From Lewinella sp. IMCC34183 (GTDB taxonomy: Bacteria; Bacteroidota; Bacteroidia; Chitinophagales; Saprospiraceae): 64,000 nt of DNA. Below the pieces are notes generated by a model. It was not told where the DNA came from. It searched no databases and saw only the letters and a list, made by a program, of their open reading frames with translations. Made by a program: the position numbers and the translations under genes. The stretch spans positions 124,001 to 188,000 of the forward strand of contig NZ_QMEM01000003.1 in assembly GCF_003390915.1 (NCBI RefSeq). The letters are read 5' to 3'. Positions 51,747-58,745 of the stretch are shown here, piece after piece (position 1 is the first letter of the stretch; every line of letters starts with the position of its first letter).

Positions 51747-52595
51747 CTATTCCTTCGGGGCGACGACCGCCACCGGATCGGCGTGGTCGACGGTTCCTAC
51801 CCCACCGTCGTGGTCCAGGTCCTGGTGAAAGATCCGCTCCATCAGGGCGAAAAGCTCGGGGTGCTTGCTGGCGAAAGCGCCGGGGCGGTTGAAGAAGTAT
51901 TCGGCGGTGACGGCCAGGAACTCGGCCTTATTCGTGAGGGCGTAGTCGTCGATGTCCGAGTTGCCCTGCTGGATGGCCGCCATCTCGGAGCGGATCATTT
52001 CCATCCAGGGAATGAGGTACTGCTTATCGAGGAAGTAATCCGGAATGCCGTCGGTATTGCCGTCGGCCTTGTCCAGCAGGTGGGTGAACTCGTGGATGCC
52101 GGTATTGTTGCGGCCGTGGTTCTCGAAGCCGGTGCGCAGGGCGTGCTGCGAGAGCAGCAACTTGCCGTTCATGTAGCCCCCGCCGACCATCCCGGCGATC
52201 GTGCGGTCGCCGCCCTCGGTAGCGAAGGTTTCTTTATTGAAGGTGTTGGGGTAAAGCAGTACCTCCCGGAGCTTGGGGTACTGGTTCCAGTCGTCAAACC
52301 CGAAGGTGGGGATGATACCGCTGGCCGCGACCAGCACGCGGTCGAGCTCGGTTACCTCGGTGTCTATGCCGGTGATCTCCACCCGCTGGAAGAAGTAGCG
52401 CATCCGGTCCTGAAACCGCTTCTTCTCCTTGCGGTCGAGGGTCTTGTAGTAGGTCACTTTCTTGCGCAGGATTCGCCGCCACGTCTTGCGGAACTCGGGC
52501 AGGGCCCCCAACGGCTCATCGCGGAAGATGTAGTACAGCAGACCGCCGGCTAGGGCTAACACGAGCAGGGCGACGATGACAGCGGATTGATCCAT
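51747..52595 (-). CDS. MtfA-like zinc-dependent peptidase
   Basis: 282 residues from the ATG at 52595, which begins an N-terminal membrane anchor (SAVIVALLVLALAGGLLYYIF). The frame stays open to 53870, but that part is antisense to the peptidase T gene. Conserved parts are FFQRVEITGIDTEVTELDRVLVAASGIIPTFGFDDW, the zinc motif NTGIHEFTHLLDKADGNTDGIP (HExxH), and later NKAEFLAVTAEYFFNRP, which supplies the third ligand. This is the MtfA/DUF980-type family (PF06167); the E. coli homologue is a peptidase that affects the glucose PTS regulator Mlc. The anchor suggests action at the membrane face. Confidence 0.87.
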   Translation of the reverse strand: MDQSAVIVALLVLALAGGLLYYIFRDEPLGALPEFRKTWRRILRKKVTYYKTLDRKEKKRFQDRMRYFFQRVEITGIDTEVTELDRVLVAASGIIPTFGFDDWNQYPKLREVLLYPNTFNKETFATEGGDRTIAGMVGGGYMNGKLLLSQHALRTGFENHGRNNTGIHEFTHLLDKADGNTDGIPDYFLDKQYLIPWMEMIRSEMAAIQQGNSDIDDYALTNKAEFLAVTAEYFFNRPGAFASKHPELFALMERIFHQDLDHDGGVGTVDHADPVAVVAPKE

Positions 52596-52727
52596 ATATA
52601 CAGGTGACTTTTGGGGCGGGAACGCGGGTGCGATGTAACTGACTACATGTTGTGTGTTCCGGCAAATGTTCGACCCGGCAAACTCCGCGGACGCGCACCG
52701 GACGGAACCCGTACCGTACTTTGCGGC

Positions 52728-53960
52728 ATGAAGGTACTCGACCGTTTTCTTCGCTACGTACGGGTGGATACCCAGTCCGACCCCCACTCCCCTACCCAAC
52801 CCAGCACGAGCAAGCAACTGGACCTCGGCCGGATGCTCGCCGAAGAATTGCGTGAGCTTGGCCTGCCGGACGCCGCCCTCGACGCGCAAGGTTACGTCTA
52901 CGCCACCGTGCCCGCCACCCCCGGCCAGGAGGACCTTCCGGTCATTTGCTTCTGCGCGCACATGGATACCAGCCCCGACGCCAGCGGCACCGGCGTCAAG
53001 CCCATCGTACACGAAAATTACCAGGGCCAGGACCTCGTGCTGCCGGACGACCCCAAGGTGGTCCTGCGCGCCGCCGATCTGCCGGGACTGCGCGGCAACA
53101 TCGGTCACGCCATCGTGACCGCCAGCGGCACTACCCTGCTCGGCGCCGACAACAAGTGCGGCCTCGCCGCCATCGTAGCCGCGGTGGAGCACCTGCTGGC
53201 CCACCCCGAGATTCCCCACGGGCGGCTGCGTATCCTCTTTACGCCCGACGAGGAGATCGGCCGCGGCGTCAACGCCGTCGATATGAAAAAGCTGGCCGCC
53301 GATTTCGGCTACACCATCGACGGGGAGGCGCGCGGCAGCCTGGAAGACGAGACCTTTAGCGCCGACGGCGCCACCGTGACCATCGCGGGCGTCAGTGCCC
53401 ACCCGGGCTTCGCGAAGGGCAAGCTGGAGAACGCCGTGAAGATCGCCGCCGAGATCGTGGCCGCCCTGCCCCGCGGGGGCCTCAGCCCGGAGACGACCGA
53501 GGACCGCGAGGGCTTCCTCCACCCCGTTGAGATCACCGGAAAGGCCGAGAGCGCCCGCATCGACTTCATCGTTCGAGACTTCGATACCGCCCAACTCGCC
53601 GACCACGTCGGAATACTGGACGCGATCCTGGACGAGGTCCGCCAGCGGTACCCCAACAGCTTCATCCACCTGGAAACGAACGAGCAGTACCGCAACATGA
53701 AGGAGGTGCTGGACGACCATCCTCGCGTCACCCGACTGGCCGAGGAGGCCATCCGTTCCGTCGGGTTGGAATTGCGCCGCGCCCACATCCGCGGGGGTAC
53801 CGACGGCTCCCGCCTCAGTTTCATGGGGCTGCCCTGCCCGAACCTGTTCGCCGGGGAGCACAACTTCCATTCCCGCTACGAGTGGGCCAGCGTATACGAG
53901 ATGCAGAAGGCCGCCGAAGTGATCGTGGCCATCAGCCGGCTTAACACCGAGCTGTCGTGA
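52728..53960 (+). CDS. pepT: Peptidase T (tripeptidase)
   Basis: 410 residues from the ATG at 52728; a longer frame starts in the divergent promoter region and is not conserved. M20 metal-binding motifs are in the expected positions: CAHMDTSPD (His78, Asp80), LLGADNKCGLAA, the catalytic Glu pair in LFTPDEEIGRG, and later RGGTDGSRLSFMGLPCPNLFAGEHNFHSRYE. It removes the N-terminal residue of tripeptides. A TACTTTG box sits only four bases before the ATG. Its stop overlaps the next gene's GTG by four bases. Confidence 0.94.
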   Translation: MKVLDRFLRYVRVDTQSDPHSPTQPSTSKQLDLGRMLAEELRELGLPDAALDAQGYVYATVPATPGQEDLPVICFCAHMDTSPDASGTGVKPIVHENYQGQDLVLPDDPKVVLRAADLPGLRGNIGHAIVTASGTTLLGADNKCGLAAIVAAVEHLLAHPEIPHGRLRILFTPDEEIGRGVNAVDMKKLAADFGYTIDGEARGSLEDETFSADGATVTIAGVSAHPGFAKGKLENAVKIAAEIVAALPRGGLSPETTEDREGFLHPVEITGKAESARIDFIVRDFDTAQLADHVGILDAILDEVRQRYPNSFIHLETNEQYRNMKEVLDDHPRVTRLAEEAIRSVGLELRRAHIRGGTDGSRLSFMGLPCPNLFAGEHNFHSRYEWASVYEMQKAAEVIVAISRLNTELS

Positions 53961-54391
53961 GCGCGATCTGGCACACCACCCCCACCCTGGAAGTCATGAA
54001 CGCGATGGGGGAAGGCACCCTGGGCGAGGCCCTCGGCATGCGGTTCGTGGACTTCGGCGACGACTACCTGGTAGCGGAGATGCCGGTAGACCACCGGACG
54101 GTACAGCCGTTCCGCCTGCTCCACGGCGGAGCCTCCGTTGCCCTGGCCGAAACCCTGGGCAGCGTAGCCGGCTTCCTGGCACTCGCTGAACCCGAAGACT
54201 ACCTCGTCGTAGGCGTGGACATCAACGCCACCCACCTCCGCAGCGCCCGGGAAGGAGATACCGTGCGGGGTACCGTGCGGCCGGTGCGCATCGGGCGTAC
54301 GGTACAAACCTGGCAGATCGACATTGCCGACGGGCGCGGTCGCGCGGTGTGCAGCTCGCGTCTAACCTGTCAGGTGATAAAAAGACGGTAA
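53957..54391 (+). CDS. Hotdog-fold thioesterase (PaaI-like)
   Basis: 144 residues from a GTG that overlaps the pepT stop (GTGA). The hotdog signature is DYLVAEMPVDHRTVQPFRLLHGGASVALAETLGSVAGFLALAE with the catalytic Asp/Glu in 'HGGASVALAET', followed by VVGVDINATHLRSAREGDTVRGTVRPVRIGRTVQTWQIDI. This matches the 4HBT/PaaI group (PF03061), hydrolysing acyl-CoA or hydroxybenzoyl-CoA esters. It is a cytoplasmic tetramer in characterised homologues. The link with peptidase T is only operonic. Confidence 0.9.
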   Translation: MSAIWHTTPTLEVMNAMGEGTLGEALGMRFVDFGDDYLVAEMPVDHRTVQPFRLLHGGASVALAETLGSVAGFLALAEPEDYLVVGVDINATHLRSAREGDTVRGTVRPVRIGRTVQTWQIDIADGRGRAVCSSRLTCQVIKRR

Positions 54392-54559
54392 AAAAACCGA
54401 AAAAGATTAGCCCCGGGTAAATGCGTAGATAATTGGGTTTACGCAGGCTTTCGCGTGGGAAGTGCCGCAAGACACTAAATCTGCCAGCACATATTAGGAT
54501 TGTAAACCTGAGCCCGGTGTGTACGTTGCATCCATAGCACCTGCGTGCCCGCCCAACGC

Positions 54560-54591
54560 TTTGACGGTCAGGCAGTATGACTATAATTTCG
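54560..54591 (+). promoter_or_regulatory. Bacteroidota-type promoter for the CBM48-H1-like gene
   Basis: TTTG (54560-54563), a 20-base spacer and TAATTTCG (54584-54591) match the TTTG-N19-21-TAnnTTTG promoter with one mismatch. The ATG lies 20 bases downstream of the -7 box. Confidence 0.55.
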
Positions 54592-54611
54592 CAGCACAAA
54601 GACACCTTCTT

Positions 54612-55385
54612 ATGATTACCTCCAACTACGTCAAATCGAAAAAGCAGTATAAGGTCTCCTTCGAGCTGTCCCCGGAGCGGGTCGGCAAGGATCGCGACGT
54701 CCGCGTACTAGGTTCCTTCAACGACTGGAGCTGGGAAGACGGCCTTAAACTCAAGTCCGGCAAGCAGGGCTACACCGGCGCTACCCAACTGCCCGCCGGG
54801 CACTACCAGTTCCGCTACCTGGTCGACAAGCAGGAGTGGCACAACGACGATCACGCCGAAGCCTACACCGACAGCGGTCACGGTACCACCAACTGCTGCT
54901 TCTCCCTGGAGCAAGTAGAGGAAAAGGCCGCGCCCAAGAAAGCCGCCGCCAAGAAGCCCGCCGCTAAAAAATCCGTTGCCAAGGCAACGGCGGACACCAT
55001 CGAGTCCGCTACCTCCGCTCCCGCCACCAAGCCGGTCGTGACCCCGGAGAAAAAGGCCGCGGCCAAGAAGCCCGCCACCAAAAAGCCGGCTGCCAAGAAA
55101 ACCGCCACCCGCAAGGCCGCCGCCAAGAGCAAGGGTGACGACCTGAAGAAGATCGAAGGCATCGGCCCGAAGATCGCCGGCCTGCTCAACGAGGCCGGCA
55201 TCAATACCTACTCCGACCTCGCGAAGGCCAAGGAAAAGCAACTCGCCGACGTGCTGCAGAAAGCCGGGGCCCGCTTCCGCCTCGCCAAGCACGACACCTG
55301 GCAGGAGCAAGCCAAACTGGCCGCCGACGGCAAGGTAGACGAGCTCAAAAAACTGCAGGACCAGCTCAAGGGCGGCCGCAAGTAA
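54612..55385 (+). CDS. CBM48 / histone-H1-like linker / helix-hairpin-helix fusion protein
   Basis: 257 residues from the ATG at 54612. Residues 1-95 form a CBM48/AMPK-type glycogen-binding domain: YKVSFELSPERVGKDRDVRVLGSFNDWSWEDGLKLKSG...LPAGHYQFRYLVDKQEWHNDDHAE, with the Trp pairs expected for binding glucan. About residues 100-175 are a Lys/Ala/Pro-rich tract with AAKKPAAKK-type repeats, like histone H1 or bacterial HC1/AlgP tails. The last ~80 residues (DLKKIEGIGPKIAGLLNEAGI...KLAADGKVDELKKLQDQLKGG) are a HhH/DUF4332-like domain, as on many Bacteroidota proteins including extended ribosomal L21. The neighbour is glgB. Function is unknown; a link between glycogen and nucleic acid or another polyanion is inference. 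Confidence 0.85.
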   Translation: MITSNYVKSKKQYKVSFELSPERVGKDRDVRVLGSFNDWSWEDGLKLKSGKQGYTGATQLPAGHYQFRYLVDKQEWHNDDHAEAYTDSGHGTTNCCFSLEQVEEKAAPKKAAAKKPAAKKSVAKATADTIESATSAPATKPVVTPEKKAAAKKPATKKPAAKKTATRKAAAKSKGDDLKKIEGIGPKIAGLLNEAGINTYSDLAKAKEKQLADVLQKAGARFRLAKHDTWQEQAKLAADGKVDELKKLQDQLKGGRK

Positions 55386-55420
55386 GCCCGGACCTCCACA
55401 TCCGACGTACATCAACCCTG

Positions 55421-55455
55421 AATCCGGGTCGCCTGTGGGTGGCCCGGATTTTTGT
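55421..55455 (+). terminator. Rho-independent terminator of the CBM48-H1-like gene
   Basis: AATCCGGGTCGCC (55421-55433) pairs with GGTGGCCCGGATT (55438-55450), with two G-T pairs, and is followed by TTTTG. It comes 36 bases after the stop. Confidence 0.75.
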
Positions 55456-55458
55456 ATT

Positions 55459-55497
55459 GGCCCCACATCGGATGTCCCCGACATCCGATGTGGGGCC
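55459..55497. repeat. Perfect 18-bp inverted repeat built on ACATCGGATGT
   Basis: 55459-55476 is the exact reverse complement of 55480-55497, with a CCC loop. Each arm contains the 11-bp element (55465-55475 and 55481-55491). A near copy (ACATCCGACGT) lies at 55398-55408. The hairpin stands between the terminator and glgB. Confidence 0.85.
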
Positions 55498-55591
55498 CGG
55501 GTCGGAAGTTGGCGGGTAGCAAGAACTACGGTATGGAATTAACATCCCATGCCTTTTCCCGTTACCACAACTCATTCCAACCTTAAAATCC

Positions 55592-57583
55592 ATGCCGTCC
55601 GTGCCATCATCCGTTACTGCCTATTCCCGTTTCACCGACTACGACATCAATCTTTTTCGCGCCGGCAAGAACTTCCGCATCTACGATAAGCTGGGAAGCC
55701 ACGTCATCGAGGTGGACGGCAAGAAGGGGACCTACTTCGCCGTCTGGGCCCCGAGCGCCAAGGCGGTCAGCGTGATCGGTGATTTCAATTCCTGGGACCG
55801 CACCCAGCACCCGCTTAATCCCCGCTGGGACAGCAGCGGTATCTACGAGGGCTTCATCGAGGGCGTCGAAAGCGGTGCCATCTATAAGTACGCCATCGAA
55901 GCACAGAGCGGTGACTGGCTGGAAAAGGGCGACCCCTACGCCCGCCTGTGGGAGACCCCCCCGAAGACCGCCAGCATCGTATGGGATACCTTCTACGAGT
56001 GGGAGGATGAGGACTGGATGAAAAACCGCTACCAGCATAACGCCATCGACCGCCCCTACTCGGTCTACGAGGTGCACCTCGGCAGCTGGAAGAAGAACGA
56101 AAAGAACGAAAGCCTCAGCTACCGCGAGCTGGCCACCGACCTCGTGGAGTACCTGCAGAAGATGAACTACACCCACGTGGAGTTCCTGCCGGTGATGGAG
56201 CACCCCTACTTCCCCAGCTGGGGCTACCAGATCACAGGCTACTTCGCCCCCTCCAGCCGCTTCGGCGGTCCGCAGGACTTCATGTACCTCGTGGATAAGC
56301 TGCACGCGGCCGGCATCGGCATCATCCTCGACTGGGTTCCCAGCCACTTCCCCAACGACGCCCACGGCCTGGCACAGTTCGACGGCACCCACCTCTACGA
56401 CCACGCCGACCCACGCAAGGGCTTCCACCCCGACTGGAAGAGTGCCATCTTCAACTACGGACGCAATGAGGTACGCTCCTTCCTGATCTCGAACGCGCTC
56501 TTCTGGCTCGACCGCTACCACATCGACGGACTGCGCGTAGACGCCGTAGCCTCGATGCTGTACCTCGACTACAGCCGCAAACAGGGCGAATGGATCCCCA
56601 ACCAGTACGGCGGCAACGAGAACCTCGAGGCCATCGACTTCATCCGGGAATTCAACGAGATGGTCTACCGGGAATACCCCGACACCATGACCATCGCCGA
56701 GGAAAGCACCGCCTTCAGCGGCGTGAGCCGCCCCACCTACGTAGGGGGCCTCGGTTTCGGCCAGAAGTGGATGATGGGCTGGATGCACGATACCCTGGGC
56801 TACTTCAAGAACGACCCCGTGCACCGGAGCTACCACCACGGCGAGCTTACCTTCTCGCTGGTGTACGCCTTCAGCGAAAACTTCATGCTGCCGCTGAGCC
56901 ACGATGAGGTGGTACACGGCAAGGGACCCATCATCGACCGGATGCCCGGCGACGAGTGGCAGCGCTTCGCCAATATGCGCCTGCTTTACGGATACATGAT
57001 GACCCACCCGGGCAGCAAGCTCAACTTCATGGGCGGCGAATTCGGACAGAGTACCGAATGGAGCATCGAACGGGGCATCGACTGGAGCCTGACCCAGTAC
57101 AAGCCGCACGCCACGCTGCAGGAGTACGTCGCGAAACTGAACGATATTTACCGAAACACCACCGCCCTCTACGAGTATGCCTACGATTCGCAGGGATTCG
57201 AGTGGATCGACATCGGCGATCACCAGAACAGCGTACTCAGCTACCTGCGCCGGGGCAAAGACGAGCAGGACGTAATGGTAGTGGTCCACAACTTCACCCC
57301 TGCCGTCCGCACGAAATACCGCGTAGGCGTACCCTTCGAAGGCACGTACGAAACGGTGATCAATAGCGACGACGAGAAATTCGGCGGCACCGGCAACTAT
57401 ACCCAGGAGACCGTTGCCTCGGCTCCCCAGGAGTGGAACGGCCGGGCCAATCACATCGAACTTACCCTGCCGCCCCTGGCCACCATGGTATTCCGCCTAC
57501 GCCAGGAGGGCAAAAAGCAGGAAAAGAAAGCGACCAAGGCATCGGCCGCCAAGCCGAAGGCCAAAGCCGCCAAGAAGAAGTAG
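55592..57583 (+). CDS. glgB: 1,4-alpha-glucan branching enzyme with H1-like C-terminal tail
   Basis: 663 residues. An N-terminal CBM48 (GTYFAVWAPSAKAVSVIGDFNSWDRTQHPL) is followed by the GH13 barrel with HVEFLPVMEHPYFPSWGYQITGYFAPSSRFGGPQDFMYLVDKLH, nucleophile Asp317 (LRVDAVASM), acid/base Glu370 (TIAEEST) and Asp438 (LSHDEVVHGKG). The spacing 53 and 68 equals that of E. coli GlgB. The enzyme makes alpha-1,6 branches in glycogen. The last 24 residues are a polycation (KKQEKKATKASAAKPKAKAA...), not usual for GlgB and similar in style to the linker of the preceding CBM48 protein. Confidence 0.96.
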   Translation: MPSVPSSVTAYSRFTDYDINLFRAGKNFRIYDKLGSHVIEVDGKKGTYFAVWAPSAKAVSVIGDFNSWDRTQHPLNPRWDSSGIYEGFIEGVESGAIYKYAIEAQSGDWLEKGDPYARLWETPPKTASIVWDTFYEWEDEDWMKNRYQHNAIDRPYSVYEVHLGSWKKNEKNESLSYRELATDLVEYLQKMNYTHVEFLPVMEHPYFPSWGYQITGYFAPSSRFGGPQDFMYLVDKLHAAGIGIILDWVPSHFPNDAHGLAQFDGTHLYDHADPRKGFHPDWKSAIFNYGRNEVRSFLISNALFWLDRYHIDGLRVDAVASMLYLDYSRKQGEWIPNQYGGNENLEAIDFIREFNEMVYREYPDTMTIAEESTAFSGVSRPTYVGGLGFGQKWMMGWMHDTLGYFKNDPVHRSYHHGELTFSLVYAFSENFMLPLSHDEVVHGKGPIIDRMPGDEWQRFANMRLLYGYMMTHPGSKLNFMGGEFGQSTEWSIERGIDWSLTQYKPHATLQEYVAKLNDIYRNTTALYEYAYDSQGFEWIDIGDHQNSVLSYLRRGKDEQDVMVVVHNFTPAVRTKYRVGVPFEGTYETVINSDDEKFGGTGNYTQETVASAPQEWNGRANHIELTLPPLATMVFRLRQEGKKQEKKATKASAAKPKAKAAKKK

Positions 57584-57593
57584 GGGTACCGAC

Positions 57594-58688
57594 CTAGAAA
57601 AGGATGCAGACCGGGATGGGGGCCGTCGTACTCGTTACGAAGTCCAACATCCCGGTCTTTGTATTTCTACGCAGTGTGGTGATGTTTTTCGACCGCTGGT
57701 TGGCCACCAGCAGGAACTGCTCGTCGGGCGAGAGTGCGAAATTGCGGGGCCAGTCGCCGGCAACTGGCTCGTACTCCAAAGGCGTAAGGGCCCCGGAAGC
57801 GGCCGAGATGGCGTAGACCACGATGGAGTTGTGGCCGCGGTTGGAGCCGTAGAGGAACTTCCCGTCGCGGCTCACGTGAATATCGGCGCAGAAACTCTCC
57901 CCGGTGAAGTCTTCGGGCAGGGTCGACCAGCTATCGACGACGGACAGTTCGCTGCCGGAGCGGCTCACCTGGGTGACCGTGCTGTTAAGCTCGTTGATGA
58001 CGTAGAGCCACTTGCCGTTGGGGTGAATGCTGAGGTGGCGGGGACCGGCGCCGGGTTCCATGCGCAGGCTGGGCGGGGTGTGGGGGACCAGTTTGCCGTC
58101 TTCCTTATCCAGGTTATAGTGCCATACCTCATCGGTGCCGAGGTCAACTGAGAGCATCTCGGTGCCCCCGTTCAGGAAGTAAGAACTGTGGGCATGGGGC
58201 GTCTCGCCGCCGCGCGAACGGTGATTGCTGACGTCGAGAGGGGCGGAAAGACTTCCGTCGGCGGTAAGGCGCAGGAGTTCCGCGGTGCCACCGCCGTAGT
58301 TGGCGACGCCCACGTAGCCGTCCTGGCTGACGTTGACGTGGCAGGGTCCGCCGCCACCGCTGGGCTGACTGTTGAGGTACTCCAGGGAATCGCCCTCTAC
58401 GCTAAATGCCGCTACACTACCGGTCTCCGTTTCCTCGACGGCGACCAGTACGCTGCGGTCGGGATTGTAGGCCAGAAAGCTGGGGCTGTTGATCTCGGCC
58501 ACGCGGCCACGGCTGTCGAGGGTGCCGTCGGACCGCAGGGCGTAGCGATAGATACCGGGCGCGTGAACGCCGTCGTCATTGTAGGTGCCCAGCAGAAAGG
58601 TGGTCTCATCGGCCCCCTGCTGGGCCGTGGTACTTGGCGTGGAGCAGGCAAGGAACAGGATGGACAGGAGAGCAAGGTAGTAGCGCAT
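57594..58688 (-). CDS. Lactonase-type beta-propeller lipoprotein
   Basis: 364 residues from the ATG at 58688, with lipobox SILFLACS. The sequence is made of propeller blades (PSFLAYNPDRSVLVAVEETETG, GGPCHVNVSQDGYVGVANYGGGTAELLRL, GPRHLSIHPNGKWLYVINELNSTVTQV, DIHVSRDGKFLYGSNRGHNSIVVYAI, PRNFALSPDEQFLLVANQRSKNITTL). This is the 'lactonase, 7-bladed propeller' family (PF10282), including cytoplasmic 6-phosphogluconolactonase; a lipid-anchored member would act on another lactone or bind sugars in the periplasm. Convergent with glgB. Confidence 0.88.
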   Translation of the reverse strand: MRYYLALLSILFLACSTPSTTAQQGADETTFLLGTYNDDGVHAPGIYRYALRSDGTLDSRGRVAEINSPSFLAYNPDRSVLVAVEETETGSVAAFSVEGDSLEYLNSQPSGGGGPCHVNVSQDGYVGVANYGGGTAELLRLTADGSLSAPLDVSNHRSRGGETPHAHSSYFLNGGTEMLSVDLGTDEVWHYNLDKEDGKLVPHTPPSLRMEPGAGPRHLSIHPNGKWLYVINELNSTVTQVSRSGSELSVVDSWSTLPEDFTGESFCADIHVSRDGKFLYGSNRGHNSIVVYAISAASGALTPLEYEPVAGDWPRNFALSPDEQFLLVANQRSKNITTLRRNTKTGMLDFVTSTTAPIPVCILF

Positions 58689-58696
58689 GCAGGAAA

Positions 58697-58745
58697 GGTA
58701 CATCGGATGTGGGGGACATCGGATGTGCTCTACATCCGATGTACC
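58697..58745. repeat. Triple ACATCSGATGT array forming a perfect hairpin
   Basis: Three copies of the 11-bp element lie at 58700-58710, 58716-58726 and 58732-58742. The outer arms (58697-58710 and 58732-58745) are exact reverse complements of 14 bp. The array fills the gap between the lactonase start and the TonB-receptor stop. Confidence 0.9.

Noticed and set aside
51747-53870. A 707-codon minus-strand frame covering the MtfA-like peptidase and most of the pepT locus
   Set aside because: Only the part below 52595 has peptidase motifs. The rest is antisense to the clearly coding peptidase T gene and has the Gly/Val-rich composition of a GC-rich shadow frame.
55607-57454. A 615-codon open frame on the opposite strand of glgB
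   Set aside because: GlgB is certain on the plus strand (catalytic triad and spacing). The antisense frame is low-complexity and has no domain features.
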